64,000 nucleotides of DNA from Magnolia sinica (Eukaryota > Streptophyta > Magnoliopsida > Magnoliales > Magnoliaceae): NCBI RefSeq assembly GCF_029962835.1, contig NC_080574.1:28618001-28682000 (forward strand). The letters run 5' to 3'. Numbering within the stretch: position 1 is the stretch's first letter; every line of letters begins with the position of its first letter. The translations under genes and the position numbers were made by a program. This document shows, piece by piece, positions 1-11,504 of the stretch. A model generated the notes under the pieces. That model searched no databases. It was given only the letters and a program-made list of their open reading frames with translations, and was not told the origin of the DNA.

Positions 1-149
1 CTTGGGGATGTGGCAAGTTGATTGCTCACTCGCCTTCTTGTAGCTTGGATGAGGATTTAATCTTCAAAATCTTGTACTTGTGACTTGAATTTGTAATTGA
101 AATTGCACTTCTTGTTGGAAGAGGATCTTGTCTTATATGATCTTCTAAG

Positions 150-486
150 TATTAGCACGTCACAGCTAATCTCCAACCAGAATTGTGATAAGGTTGGAGA
201 TTAGCATGTCACAACTCAGCATCCAGGAAAGGATTGTGATTAGGTTGGAAATACTCTCGGCCTCAATCAGTGGAGAGACGTTGAAGGATATCAGCAGCAG
301 ATTTTATGGAGATTTGTAGGCCTCAATCAGTGGAGAGATGTTGAAAGATATCGGCAGCAGCAGATTTTATGGAGATTTGTATTCATGTTTAAATTCTTTG
401 TCGCTGTAAACACCTAAGGTAGAGTGTTCACGTTGCAATCAATTGAAATAAATAAAAATAAAAATAAAAAAGGTATTTTTTCTTCA
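150..486 (+). repeat. 5' LTR of the copia element
   Basis: 337-bp direct repeat of 4731-5071, bounded by CTAAG on the left and the primer binding site on the right. Near its start lies a 14-bp perfect inverted repeat (GCTAATCTCCAACC at 165-178, complement at 192-205). Its middle holds two tandem copies of a unit of about 60 bp beginning CCTCAATCAGTGGAGAGA. Confidence 0.95.
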
Positions 487-3400
487 TGGTATCAGAGCCA
501 TTGTGAACACTTGGCATCATTACCACGTCAAAGCTTCTTTCTCTTATCTTCCGCTCTCTTCTTCCGCCATGGCTACTCTTTCTCTCAACATTGGCAACTT
601 CATTACACTCGAACTCACCCCAAATAATTATCCCTTATGGCGTGAACAAGCCTTGGCCCTTACACAGAGTCAAGAATTGGTCAGTCATCTCACAAATGAA
701 GATCTTGCTCCCATTAAATACACCACACCAAATTCAAATAGTTCACAAATGCAGAAAATTTTATTCCACAGTTAACAGATGCTTTCATAGCCTGGCGAAA
801 GTCAGATTATCTCCTTCATGCGTGAATCATCGGAACACTTTCAAAGGAAACTCTCGGACTCGTCGTTGGCCTCGACACAACTCATGCCGTATGGGAAGCA
901 CTCAATAATGCATATGCCTAAAACTTGTAAGAACGTGAATTTACACTACGGCAACAGGTAACTTATCTTCGAAAAGAAGATGACAAAACCATTACAGACC
1001 ACATTCGTACCTTCAAAGGCCTATGTGACAATCTAGCAGCTATTGGAAAACCTGTTCCGGACCAAGAAAAAGTCTTTTGTCTTCTCACCAGTCTTGGTCC
1101 TCAATATGAAACTTTCACAACAACCATATTGAAGCCCCCACGACCATCATATTCTGAGTTGGTTTCTCAACTCCAAAATTTTGATCAAAAGCGCATTTGG
1201 TTTTTTAGTCATACAGATGTACCAGCCTCATCTCTTAGTCATCAAATGGCATTCTATGGTCAGCAGTAGCAACGATTTCAGCAAACTTCCTCAAGCTATC
1301 GTGGAACCCCATAGAAGTTCACATCTAGTGGGGGTGGATTCCAGGCACAACAACAACAACATAAGGACTCCAATCGGAGCTACACAAACAACCCTCCTTT
1401 TGCCAATTCACAGCGCCGTCCTCCACCACCAGGTGAGCGTTGCACGACTCCTGCAGAGAGGGACAAATACCGTGACCAACAGTGTCAATACTGTAGGATA
1501 ATAGGTCATGTTGCAAATATCTGCTGGTGGGTACCCAAAAAACCTACTCATCATGATGAAATCCCACAAGCACTTGCAACACTTACCTTGGACAACACCA
1601 TTGCAGATATAGAATGGACAATAGAGACTGGACCTTCCAATCATATGACAGGTAAGCCAGGTATATTAACCAATATTCGTAAATATTCTGGTACTGACAC
1701 AGTTCTAATTGGCGATGGATCTTCCTTGCCAATTCTCACAACTGGTGACTCGTGTATAAAATAAAAAAATCAATCTGCTTTACCTCTACATGATGTCTTG
1801 CTAGTTCCAAATTTAAAAAATAATTTACTCTTTCTAAGCCAGTTAACTAATCAATTTCCTATCAATTGTGAATTTTCTAACGCTGATTTTTGTGTTAAGG
1901 ATTGGAAAACAAGACAACCAGTGATAACAGGGAGACGCAGGGGTGATCTTTATGTTCTACCCTCTTCGCCAGAATTATATTTTTCTCATCGCTTCAAATC
2001 CGGCACTGCAGAAGTTTGGCACCAACGCTTAGTCCATCCTCAGTCTTCGGCTTCACAGTTATTAAAAAATAAGGGGCTAATTGATCTCTCAGGGGCAAAA
2101 AAATCTCAACATCTTTGTGATAGTTGTCAATTAGGGAAGCTTTGTCGTTTACCTTTCTCTTGTTCTAAATATTCAAGTTCTAGTATTTTTGAAAAAATTC
2201 ATTGTGATTTATGAGGACTCGCATCTATTTTATCTATTGCAAAATTTAGATATTATGCTTGTTTAGTTGATAACTTCTCTAAATTACACGGATGATTCCT
2301 TTACGTCATAAATGTGATTTTTTTAATACATACTTGGCCTTTGAAAAATAAGTTGTCAGGCAATTCAACAAACAAATTAAAATTTTTCATTCAGATGGAG
2401 GCGGTGAGTTCATCAACTCCAAACTTTCAACTCACTTTCTTTCCACACGCATTATTCATCAGATATCTTCCCCGTATACACCTGACCAGACTGGTATGGT
2501 TGAAAGACGACACAGGACTATAAGAGAACCAGGTATGACTATGTTATTTCATTGCGGTGCTCCTTTATTTCTATGGGTAGAAGCTTTCACTACAACTATC
2601 TACCTTATGAATCGATTGCCTACATCTGCCCTTAATTTTGAAACCCCATATTTTGCGCACTATGGAGCTCATCTTATTTACTCTTCACTTTGTACCTTTG
2701 GCTCTAAATTTTTTCCTTACACTCGGGACACATGATATCACAAATTTGATCCAAAAACACTTCTCTGTAGTTTTGTAGGCTACAGTGATAAACACAAAGG
2801 ATATAAGTGCTTTCATCCTTCAAGCAAAAAAATAAATAAATATCTCTCAGCATACTGTTTTTGATGAGTTAGTTTTTCCTTATAAAACTGCTAACACTTC
2901 CCACATCACATCTACTAAGTCACAGGTCATTAGCATCTTTGATTCTCGGTTACCACACACTGACGTGCGCTTCCCTGTAGGACCTTCTTTGACATCTTTA
3001 ACACCACCTTGTTTGAGTCCCTTACCGGCAACAAACATCCATCATCCAACCCCACCATCCCACCATCCCAGTTCCACTGACCTACCAGATTTTCCATCCT
3101 CCCTTTCAGAGACTTCCGATATGCTTACCCACAATCATAGCTCGGCACTACCTGAAACACCTCCACTGCACGAGTCTGAGAATTTGGAACTGTCTCAACC
3201 AGCGCCGCTTCCACAACTCATGTCTGAACCATTAGAGTTATCTCACCTTACTCCTGTTTCTTCAGCACCAACATCTCATTCTATGGTCACTCGGTCTAAA
3301 CTGGGTGCGGTAAAACCCAATCCAAAGTACGTTTTGATTACAACCACATCTATCAATATACCTCGTGAGCCACACAATATTAGATCTGCCTTGGCACATC

Positions 3401-3707
3401 CTGGGTGAAAAGCTGTCATGCATGAGGAACTTGCAGCATTACATAAAAACCAGACCTGGAAACTTATTCCTCGCACATCTAACATGCACGTTATTGGATC
3501 TAAATGGGTATTCAAATCAAAACTCAAACCCAACGGTCTTGTTGTAAAAGGCTATCATTGAATTGGTGGTGTAAACTACACTGAAACATTTTCTCCAATT
3601 ATCAAACTGGGAACCATTCGCATGATCATTACTGTAGCTCTTGTTCAGCGGTGGCCTATTCGTCAGCTAAACGTAAAAAACGCATTCCTGCATGGTCTAA
3701 TCTCTGA

Positions 3708-3711
<4 letters not shown>

Positions 3712-3750
<39 letters not shown>
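3712..3750. repeat. (AT)n microsatellite
   Basis: 39 bases of pure AT dinucleotide repeat lying inside the reverse transcriptase part of the copia element, so it grew after insertion. Confidence 0.95.
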
Positions 3751-3754
<4 letters not shown>

Positions 3755-4730
3755 ACAACCCCCATGATTGACAGATTCTCAACACCCGACATATGTTTGC
3801 AAACTACAAAGAGCTCTCTATGGTTTAAAACAAGTACCTCGTGCTTGGTTTGATCGATTCAATACCTTTCTCCTTAAATACGGGTTCTTTTGCAATCTAG
3901 TAGATTCTTCCTTATTTATTTTTCAGTCTGATTATGAAACACTAATTTTGCTTCTTTATGTAGATGATATACTGCTAACAGGATCCGCTCCATTACTTGT
4001 TACCAAGCTAAGACAAAAACCTCATTAAATAAAACTCTTATGGAAGACCCTAGTTACTATCGAGGACTTGTTGGAGCATTATAGTACCTCACATAACACG
4101 CCCTAATCTTTCATTTAGAGTTAACTGTGTATCTCAATTCATGCATGCTCCCACCTTGGCACATTTGAAAATAGTTTGACGTATCCTACAATATGTCAAA
4201 GGAACTATTGACATAGGACTACATTTTTCTTCAAACATTACACTTAATTTGTTTGCTTTCTCAGATGCAGATTAGGTAGGGTGTCCTACTACGAGATGTT
4301 CCACTACTAGCTACTATACCTACCTTGGAGGAAATCTCATCTCTTGGTGTGCAAAGAAGCAACATACAATTTCTCGGTCAAGTACAGAAGCAGAGTACCG
4401 AATCATGGCTAACACAGCAGCAGAACTCACATGGATGACCTTCATTCTCAAAGATCTCCGCATTCTAATGGCATTTCCTCTCATACTCTACTGCGACAAC
4501 CTTAGTGCTCTTCATATGACAGTTAATCCTGTGTTTCATGCACAAAGTAAACACATCGAGTTGGATTATCATTTTGTGCGCGAACGCGTTGCGCTTGGAC
4601 TACTTATCACTCGACATATCTCCACTGCTAATCAAGTTGCAGACCTCTTCACTAAGCCAATGTCAAAGGCAGCCTTTCATTATTTCCAAACCAAACTTAG
4701 ACTCCAACCCCGGCACAATTTGTGGGAGGA

Positions 4731-5071
4731 TATTAGCACGTCACAACTAATCTCCAACTAGAATTGTGATAAGGTTGGAGATTAGCACGTCACAGCTCAA
4801 CAACAGCTCAACATCCAGGAAAGGATTATGATAAGGTTGGAAATACTCTCGGCCTCAATCAGTGGAGAGACGTTGAAGGATATCGGCAGCAGATTTTATG
4901 GAGATTTGTAGGCCTCAATCAGTGGAGAAATGTTGAAGGATATCGGCAGCAGCAGATTTTATGGAGATTTGTATTCATGTTTAAATTCCTTGTCTCTGTA
5001 AATGCCTAAGGTAGAGTGTTCACGTTACAATCAATTGAAATTAAAAAAAAAAAAATGGTATTTTTTCTTTA
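4731..5071 (+). repeat. 3' LTR of the copia element
   Basis: 341-bp partner of the left LTR. It has the same hairpin and the same internal duplication, and is followed at once by the second CTAAG. Confidence 0.95.
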
Positions 5072-5076
5072 CTAAG

Positions 5077-8058
5077 AGAAGTGAGGTGAAGAACAAGTGA
5101 ATTCCTCTACTCCTTAAGGTTGTCGAAGCCTCAAGCTTACCACTCCTAAAAATAGAGCTGTACTCCATAACCTTAGGAAGATGCAATTTCCAAGCTCTTA
5201 GTCTCTTACTCATTTCTCATGTCACTCCATGGGATTTACAAAACTTCTCTAAGGGCTTACTCGTTTTGCCCACTTCTCTGATAATGTGTATAATTGTGTC
5301 ATCATTACTGTTTTTTAACAATTGACAAACCAAACACAGGAATGATCAGTCAAATGTAGATGTATTCAGCAAACAAGTGTTAAGATTGGGCTCCGCTATG
5401 GGGCCTTGGGAACTTTTAGGCAAAGACACCTCCCTTGTAGCAAAAACGCCTCTATTTATAAAGAAGAGGGGTGGCAATGTTATGAATTATTGAAAGGTTG
5501 AGGGTGCTTCAAGGGGTAAGCTAGATATGGATGATTGACAAGTAGCAAGACCTTGAGGGTGAATTAGGTGGTTTGTGTGTAAAACTGTAAATTAAAGAAA
5601 ATTGAGAGGCAATTGGGTTAAGAAAGGTTCTAAGAGGTTGCTATATGCTAGGAAAGGAAAGGTTGGGATTGAGATACTTGAGAAAATCTCTTGATTTGAA
5701 CGAAGGGTAGTTTCAAAAATTTTCTGTGTAAGTTAGTTAGAGTCGTAGTTTTGTAAAAAGATGGAAGTCAAGGTCAAACTGAGGCTATTTGGAGTATTTT
5801 GGTAAAAAGTGAGCATAAGGTCAAAGGAAAATAAATTTTGATTTTCAATTCCTGTGCAAAGACGTGGATGCCATTCTTGGTTTTCCTTAGTGCTCAGGTG
5901 TTGGATTTGGGATATCTATGGCTTGTTTGAAAGGGTATTTAACACGCTAATTAATGGTTTTGGTTTGGAAGAAAAATTACTAGATTTTATGGAAATGTGG
6001 GTCCACAAGCTAAGTCAAATTCAGGTTATGCAACCGCCAAATGATCTTGCATGTAGTTCAAAATTTCAATCCTAGGTTTGTACCCCGAAGATTGGTTCGA
6101 GTGGAAATTGGGCTCACAGAAAAGGAGATCCAATGGGCTTTAAGATGGACCCACGGATCATAGGGTTTGGACATCAAAAACTTAAGAAATAGAGACTCTA
6201 AAATGGCCCCGAAATTGGCCTTGGATGCGAAAAACATTCCCGCGCTCAAGGCCTTTTGAAAAAACATAAAATTTGCTGTTGTAGACTTGGGACGCAGAAA
6301 AAAAAAATTCTCTGTCCTAGGAATCTTTCAAAAACAAAAAGATATGGGGCGCTCCTTTGGGTTATGATCGGTCTGAACACCATTTTAGTTTATCTAAGTT
6401 CTCTAATTCTTAAATTTTCTGACTTGGATGTGATTTTTTTAAGCTATAGGTAGGCCAGGCTATGCTTAGGCCTATTATGGGGTCTATGGTGAGTACTCAA
6501 AGAAATTCCTCAGTACACTTTTTTTTAATACAACACAAGACCCTTTTTAATATGATAAATGGGTTAATTAGCTGAAACACTGTAGAGTGGGGTGTCTACA
6601 AAAGGTTAGCAATATTTATCAAAGAGTTATGATCCAGTGGGCCATGTGCATGGAGAGGAAGGGAAGCAGCTGGTTCAACATGCATTTTTGGACGTTGATC
6701 CAAAGCCTCCAAAACTGTGAGAAATGTCGTGAATGGATCGTATCTCTAAAATCATACTTATCAAGAAATCTTAACCATTCCTAGACCCCTAATTAATCAA
6801 CATCACTCTCAATGAATGTGAAAATCTAACCAGTGCTGCCCGCCTGATGGAAAAAGCTCAAACCTCTGGCACATGTGCTTGTGTGTGGATGGGCATGGTC
6901 ACTCCATAGTCCATGCGTGTGCTAGCATAGCAAAGCTACATACAATGGTAATACAAGGAAAGTTTCGTATGCCTGAACCTGTGGTTGGCAGATTCTCCAT
7001 TTAAGATACCCAAGTCAACAAGCTGAAAAGGGATGAGGTGGAACAAGCTGAGAATTCGAGTTTCCTTATTTCAATGTGACAACTGAAGGGGCTTGGATAT
7101 TCCAAAAAAAAAACTTCAATGACTCTTCATAGATGAAATTAGGCTTGTGGGGTCACCTACTGCAAGTCATAGGACTTCCCATCGGCTCTGATGCCCACTC
7201 TATTGCATTTTTGGCATCTCTGGTGCACCTTGTACCATGGTTTGTAAAAATGGTCTGATTCGTATAGGTTTTGGTTCCAAAACAAAACAAGTCACCACTC
7301 CGATGCTTGGCCAAGTCAGACTGAGTTGGGCTGTACCCCAAGCAAGTTGCACTAGGAACCACTACTTAAATCCATGGCTTGTGTACATCTTTCTCATCAA
7401 AGCTACATGTTCTGCCACAGTAGCTCAATTGAGGGCTCTCTATGCTGCAATGTTGAGATCAAGAGGCTGTACTACTTATATGTTTGTGTCATATCCATTT
7501 TCTCTTGTGCCGTCATGTGAGTGCTGCCAATATGAGCTTCTTTGATGGCCAGTTCCAAGAGCCCGGAAAAAAGAGGGAGTTGATGTTTGGTAGATAGTCG
7601 ATTGTAAAACTTCTGACAATATAGCAAACCTGTCATTTAGAAGCCAACGGAGTTCATGAAAGAAAGGCAAAGATGACAATGATGACATGATATGAACCCA
7701 CAAGGAGTCATGGGAGGCAGGAACCGGTCCACTGGGAGAATCCGGAAATGAGGGACTAGCACTGAAATTGCAATAGCTGGTTATGATGTTTCCAATCCTG
7801 CTTGAAACACACTGAATTGCACGTGGGGTTTGGTTGCCATTGTGAATTTTAGTACTTCCACCCCCACTCTGTTTGTTTCCTCTATAATGAATTGAATGAA
7901 TTGCTATCTGGTTCGATCAAGAATCCAAACACACCCGTAGACAGCATCCTTCCAATCAAGCTACTTGTTTTAATCTGCAGCTTTGCTTCCTTCTCTTGAA
8001 TTGCTCTGGACCGCTTCGCCATTTGCGCATCAGTTTCTCTCTGGGGAAGTCGACATGA
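5077..8058. other. Intergenic, no supported gene
   Basis: The stretch between the copia element and the PPR gene holds only short open frames without recognisable domains. The only structured signal is the possible LTR fragment described for 5380-6602. I see no coding gene here. Confidence 0.6.
5380..6602 (-). mobile_element. Possible Ty3/gypsy LTR fragment
   Basis: On the minus strand the sequence beginning at 6602 reads TGTAGACACCCCA, the same first 13 bases as the LTR that starts at 37670. No target duplication or opposite end was found, so the left limit is only a guess. Treat as a weak remnant call. Confidence 0.3.
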
Positions 8059-9732
8059 CTATACTTCCATTGCACTATTCCCTGCTGCCTTGAGCACCTT
8101 CCGATCTTTCAACAACTTCCTCACCATGGCCACATCATCCCACCGTCTGGCAGCTGCATATATATTAGATAACAACACATATCTCCCACCATGGTGGGGC
8201 TCTAAATCAATGAGTCGCTTCCCCAATTCTTCGCCAAGCTTGACTTCACCATGAATTCGACACGCGCCGACAAGGGCACCCCATAAACCAGGGTGAGGCT
8301 CGACTGGCATGCCCTCAACAAAGCTCAATGCCTCCTTAATAAGCCCGGCCCGACCAAGTAGATCGACCATGCAACCATAGTGCTCTAACTGAGGTTTGAT
8401 ACCGTAAACTTGAGTCATGAAATCGAAAAACCGATGCCCTTCAACGACCAGTCCCGTGTGACTGCACGCACTAAGTACTCCAATGAAGGTCACGCCATTT
8501 GGCTCAAGACCCATCATCCACATTCGCCCAAAGAGGGCCAGTGCTTGCTTACCACAGCCGTTCAAGGCCATGCCGGATATCATAGAATTCCATGATAATA
8601 TGTTCTTTATGGGCATCTCATCGAAGACTTGGAGGGCCCTATGAATGCTCCCACACTTACCATACATGTCTATAAGCACTGTCCCCAACGCCACATCAAC
8701 CTCGATCTTGTTTTCCATAATATAATGGTGGAGCCATTCGCCTTGGTCCAAGGCCCTTAGTTGCGCACAGCAGGAAACTGCGCTAACTAATGCGGGCTTG
8801 TTAGGCATGATTCCTGTGCCGACCATGTCCACGAAAAGCTTCAAGGCCTCTTTAAAAAGCCCACATTGCGAGCACCCAGAAATCATCCCACTCCACGTAG
8901 CCACATTCCGTTCAGGCATTTCGTCAAACAGCTTCTTCGCTTCACCGATCTTGCCACTCCGAGCATACCCCACGATCATTGCATTCCACGATACTGCATT
9001 CCTAACAGGCATCCGATTGAAAAGCCACCGCGCAGAATCCAACTCCCCACAATTCGAATACCCAGCCACCAATGCGGTCCACGAAACAACATCTACAACT
9101 CCCGAACATTCATCAAACAAGTGGCGGGCGCAACCCAACTCCTCAAAACCCGAATACATACTAATCAAATTGTTCACGACGAAGACGTCGCAATCCAAAC
9201 CGAACTTCAGAACATGGCAATGCAACTGGAGGCCGAGATCAAGGCACGAAGAGACCCAGCACGATCTTATAAGGAGAGGGAATGTGAAGTTATCAGGTGA
9301 GATACCAGCATGGCTCATGCGGACATAGAAACTGACGGAATCGAGGGGCGTGTGACTCTGGGAGAGGCCTCCGATCATGGAGTTGTACATGTAGAGGGTG
9401 GGGTGTTCGATGTGCTCGAAGAGGACCTTGGCGTAGTCAAGATTGCCGGCTTGAGAGATGGCGGAGAAGGCTAGGAGTCTGGCTGTTGTGAAGGAGTCTC
9501 TGTGAAGGCCGGAAGTGATGATGTGGGCGTGGGCGCGCTTGAATTCGGACATGTTTGCGAAGGCTGACAGGGATTGGGCGACGTTGGGGTGGTGGAGGAG
9601 CCCCATCTTTTCGGCCAGGAAACGAGAACGCATGTTCTCTCTTCGTGTGGTGGGTTTTCGTTTCTGTTTTTTTAAAAAGGGATGGTTTTTAGAGCCGTGC
9701 ATATGTAGGGCGGCAAAAGGAACTTTTACCAA
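8059..9732 (-). CDS. PPR protein, PLS class, E subgroup
   Basis: Intronless 557-residue pentatricopeptide repeat protein. PLS-class PPR proteins bind organellar RNA in a sequence-specific way; E-class members usually act in C-to-U editing or related processing in mitochondria or chloroplasts. Repeats run from about residue 79 to 475, with typical motifs such as VVSWTALVAGYSNCGELDSA (215-234), AVSWNAMIVGYARSGKIGEA (246-265) and LSWNSMISGMALNGCGKQA (379-397). The E region follows (about 482-557: GLWGALVGACRIHGE, then GGRYVLLSNIYAA). The frame stops right after the E region and there is no DYW deaminase domain, so any editing activity would need a DYW partner in trans. The first Met is at 9732. 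Met34 (9633) begins MRSRFLAEKMGLL and is a plausible alternative start for an organelle-targeting peptide. The frame is fully open and looks functional. No specific orthologue is assigned. Confidence 0.93.
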   Translation of the reverse strand: MVKVPFAALHMHGSKNHPFLKKQKRKPTTRRENMRSRFLAEKMGLLHHPNVAQSLSAFANMSEFKRAHAHIITSGLHRDSFTTARLLAFSAISQAGNLDYAKVLFEHIEHPTLYMYNSMIGGLSQSHTPLDSVSFYVRMSHAGISPDNFTFPLLIRSCWVSSCLDLGLQLHCHVLKFGLDCDVFVVNNLISMYSGFEELGCARHLFDECSGVVDVVSWTALVAGYSNCGELDSARWLFNRMPVRNAVSWNAMIVGYARSGKIGEAKKLFDEMPERNVATWSGMISGCSQCGLFKEALKLFVDMVGTGIMPNKPALVSAVSCCAQLRALDQGEWLHHYIMENKIEVDVALGTVLIDMYGKCGSIHRALQVFDEMPIKNILSWNSMISGMALNGCGKQALALFGRMWMMGLEPNGVTFIGVLSACSHTGLVVEGHRFFDFMTQVYGIKPQLEHYGCMVDLLGRAGLIKEALSFVEGMPVEPHPGLWGALVGACRIHGEVKLGEELGKRLIDLEPHHGGRYVLLSNIYAAARRWDDVAMVRKLLKDRKVLKAAGNSAMEV

Positions 9733-10249
9733 AATAGGCCCGCCTGTTTAAAGAGAATAGCCTTCCTTTTCCTCTTTTATTATTATTATTTTTTTCTTTT
9801 TCTTTTTTACGACTAGACAGTTTTATAGCTTTTTAATTATTTTTTATTAACCAAAGTACCCTTACTTTTGACCATCTAATTGCTTTTGCTTGCGGAAACA
9901 TCTTACAAACCCTACTCTCGATGCATGAGGTGGCCATAATATGTTGATTGGGGCCATTTCAAGGTAAATCAAATTCGTTCATTCTTTCTTCGGTAGCACC
10001 CCATTTAAGCGAAAACAGAGTAACTTCAGCCTTATATGGGCTCTTTGTGGCCCAAACAAAAGATAATGGTGGTAGTTTGCTTTCAATTATTTTCTTATGG
10101 TATGGTCCACCTAATCTGCGAACGTGGCTCATTCTTTGGCCCGTTGCCTTTTAAGAAATGCATATTCTAATAGGCAGAGTGGATTCGGCACATACCTTAC
10201 TGTAGGCCTCACAGACGACATCCTCGTGATGGTAAGAGCCTGGTTCAAG
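9733..10249. other. Upstream region of the PPR gene
   Basis: A/T-rich tract with a pyrimidine run at 9760-9810. It should contain the PPR promoter on the minus strand, but I cannot point to a clear TATA box. No other gene is seen. Confidence 0.4.
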
Positions 10250-10500
10250 ATTGTTACATGTGGAGGGTCGGGGTTGTCATATGTTAATGGTTAAAGTTGT
10301 CGTGTATTAAGAATCTTAAGTTGTAATGTGTTAACGGTTAAGATTAATATTATTAAGAGTTTGGGTTGTCATGTGTTAAGAGTTGAAGTTAATGTGTTAA
10401 AAATCTAGGTTGTTAACCTTGACCTTTAACATATGATTAACCTTGGCCCTCAACTCATGACAACCTTAACCTTTAACATGTGATGATCTCTACCCTTAAT
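10250..10500. repeat. GGTTGTCATGTGTTAA repeats with inverted half
   Basis: Degenerate copies of a unit of about 23 bp, roughly GGTTGTCATGTGTTAAG plus GGTTAA, run on the plus strand to about 10410. The reverse complement (for example CATGACAACCTTAACC near 10470) then follows, giving a large imperfect hairpin. Confidence 0.75.
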
Positions 10501-10639
10501 AATGGCACCAGACCTTAACTAAACAAGTCTTCATTTACCATTTATGGGGCCCACTCACAGGTACGTGTCAAATCTACTCCATCCATTGGAGTTGGAATTT
10601 AATGAAAGGCAATGGAAGGCGATGGGCTGAAGAATCAGC

Positions 10640-10960
10640 CATATTCGTAGATCACGTGGACCACACCCACAGGGAACAATGGGAATAATGATGTCCACCG
10701 TTGAAACCTTTCTATGTCATCCAACCTATTCATAGGGTCATGGAGACGTGGATAAAGGGAAATAAAAAATATCAGCTTGACCCAAAACTTTTATGGCCCC
10801 ACAAGAAGTTTTCAATGGTAGGTATTTAATTCACAATGTTTCTTATGGTGTGGTCCACTTGAGCCTTAGATATACTTAAATTTGGGCTCATGCACTAAAA
10901 TAAATGGGAAAAATAAATGAATTGCATGGATTAAATGCACAAGTCATGGGGAGCTTCACA
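10640..10960. mobile_element. Fold-back MITE remnant
   Basis: Contains the core typical of the family in this window: GTGGACCACACC, a line like TCAGCTTGACCCAAAACTTT, then GGTGTGGTCCACTTGAG in the opposite sense. Termini are not recognisable, so only the core is called. Confidence 0.55.
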
Positions 10961-11039
10961 AAGTTTACGGAGTACGCTTTACTGGATGAGTGAGGGGAGC
11001 TTCACAAAGTTTACCAAGTACGCTTAACGGGTGAGTACA

Positions 11040-11500
11040 TGGTCCGCTTCCTTTTGAGAGCTGATTGGGTGAGACCCTGGAATCACCTAAGATCGCGTGG
11101 CCCTTACTATGGGGCTCACCTTGATGCACGTATTCTATCTATACGTTGTTATCCATTTTTCCATTTCATTTTAAGGTATAATTCCAAAATTTGAAGCTTA
11201 TCCAATTATTAGGTGGACCGTGCCATAGGAAACAGTGGTGATTGACCATTGATGGGCCACAAAAGTTTTGGATTAAACTAATATTTATTTATTCCCTTCG
11301 TCCAAGCTTATGCGACCTTATCAATAGATTGGATGGCAAATAAACACAACGGAAACGTTAAAGTGCACCCTAAGAAGTTTTTTATTGGATATGATTCATT
11401 TTTTAAGTAACTCCCTAAAATGATTTGAAAAATTGGATGGATGGCGTTGATACAAAATCCATACATTAAGGTGAGGCCCACGATGAGGGCCACAATGTCT
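11040..11500. mobile_element. Fold-back MITE
   Basis: Starts with a GGGGCTCACCTTGATGCACG type end near 11115 and returns to the complement near 11465-11495 (AAGGTGAGGCCCAC). The middle carries the shared GGTGGACCGTGCCATAGGAAAC and GGCAAATAAACA segments. No target duplication was found. Confidence 0.6.
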
Positions 11501-11504
11501 TGGG

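Larger units (their letters stand above)
150..5071 (+). mobile_element. Ty1/copia LTR retrotransposon, broken
   Basis: Fossil element of about 4.9 kb flanked by a perfect 5-bp target duplication, CTAAG, at 145-149 and 5072-5076. The primer binding site TGGTATCAGAGC (487-498) directly follows the left LTR, and a purine-rich tract (about 4722-4730) precedes the right one. Parts follow copia order: gag-like region from about 570, zinc knuckle near 1485-1530, protease region near 1600-1750, pre-integrase and integrase region about 1990-2740, reverse transcriptase region about 3400-4020 (YVDDILLTG visible) and RNase H about 4260-4700. The size and short LTRs suggest an Ale/Retrofit-like lineage (inference). 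It is clearly broken, with many breaks across the coding part. The LTRs differ at roughly 15-20 of about 320 aligned bases, so the insertion is not recent. Confidence 0.95.

Noticed and set aside
7237-7545. 102-codon plus-strand frame
   Set aside because: No domain, no promoter signal and no splice logic; length is within chance for this base composition.
8798-9328. 176-codon plus-strand frame
   Set aside because: It is the antisense shadow of the PPR gene, whose minus-strand product matches its family along the whole length.
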